This document shows, one piece after another, positions 63,873 through 64,000 of a DNA stretch of 64,000 nucleotides. Position numbers and translations under genes: made by a program. The notes beneath the pieces are model-generated. The model was not told the DNA's origin, did no database searches, and worked only from the letters and a program-made list of their open reading frames with translations. Source of the stretch: JBBQZO01 sp038207625 (GTDB lineage: Bacteria; Pseudomonadota; Gammaproteobacteria; Burkholderiales; Burkholderiaceae_D); the NCBI GenBank assembly GCA_038207625.1, contig JBBQZO010000023.1, forward strand, positions 36,049-100,048, in the 5' to 3' direction. Each line of letters begins with the position of its first letter. Positions within the stretch are counted from its first letter, which is position 1.

Positions 63873-64000
63873 ACTAGAAGTGAAACAACTGATCATCGAG
63901 GTACTGCAACTGGAAGACGTCACGCCGGACGATATCGATGCGGCCGCGCCCCTGTTTGTCGACGGGCTGGGACTCGATTCGATCGACGCGCTGGAGTTGG
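63865..64000 (+). CDS. acyl carrier protein (3' partial)
   Basis: About 45 residues before the window edge. Matches ACP: LIIEVLQLEDVTPDDIDAAA and GLGLDSIDALEL with the phosphopantetheine Ser39. Expected to be followed by further cluster genes (ketosynthases, dehydratases, a second ACP) outside the window. Confidence 0.93.
   Translation, partial: MLELEVKQLIIEVLQLEDVTPDDIDAAAPLFVDGLGLDSIDALEL

Overview
The window reads as the chromosome of a GC-rich Gram-negative betaproteobacterium, most likely Oxalobacteraceae (Massilia/Duganella/Janthinobacterium type). The basis is protein flavour: a PEP-CTERM protein, an Arn lipid A cluster, an aryl-polyene cluster start, large c-di-GMP and hybrid-kinase proteins, MipA/OmpV and LytS/LytTR pairs. 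No rRNA, tRNA, CRISPR array, transposase or integrase was found. The first gene enters from the left edge and the last leaves at the right edge.

Layout. 1-6.3 kb: a cysteine-rich protein built from 33 complete 19-residue repeats, overlapping a secreted FecR-domain protein, then a membrane GGDEF/EAL protein. 6.4-16.7 kb (minus strand): PIN-PhoH ATPase, then a head-to-tail run of DUF498, arnT, a flippase-like gene, arnB, arnC, arnA split into two genes, arnD and a Bcp peroxiredoxin. Together these can make and transfer 4-amino-4-deoxy-L-arabinose to lipid A. 16.9-19.5 kb: alaA and hom. 19.8-21.5 kb: a Cyc2-like outer-membrane porin-cytochrome with a HiPIP gene directly behind it, which looks like an extracellular electron-uptake pair. 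21.8-26.5 kb: two orphan solute-binding proteins, an amine-oxidase-like flavoprotein, and rodA preceded by only the N-terminal stub of mrdA.

26.7-34 kb looks oxygen-regulated. Two exact FNR-type boxes (TTGAT-N4-ATCAA) sit in front of a PEP-CTERM gene and of an HMA / CBS / three-gene 2-oxoacid:acceptor oxidoreductase block. 34-38.3 kb is a less GC-rich accessory island: an orphan Hcp, a GH24 lysozyme without signal peptide, two tandem paralogous secreted proteins that fit immunity proteins, and two lipoproteins. Its right part is bounded by a 246-bp duplicated and decayed 3' end of the neighbouring amidohydrolase gene.

38.4-57.4 kb: amidohydrolase, solute-binding protein, MipA/OmpV, a MalT-like regulator, an alpha/beta hydrolase with a strong promoter, a diguanylate-cyclase response regulator next to a 1695-residue hybrid kinase, a 22-bp periodic repeat, a decayed SGNH hydrolase, and a LytS/LytTR pair whose kinase mRNA may be leaderless. 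57.4-62.1 kb: small stress-type proteins, a 1.2 kb stretch with relics, and DUF proteins. 62.2-64 kb: the start of an aryl-polyene-type cluster (ketosynthase-like factor, acyltransferase, acyl carrier protein cut by the window end).
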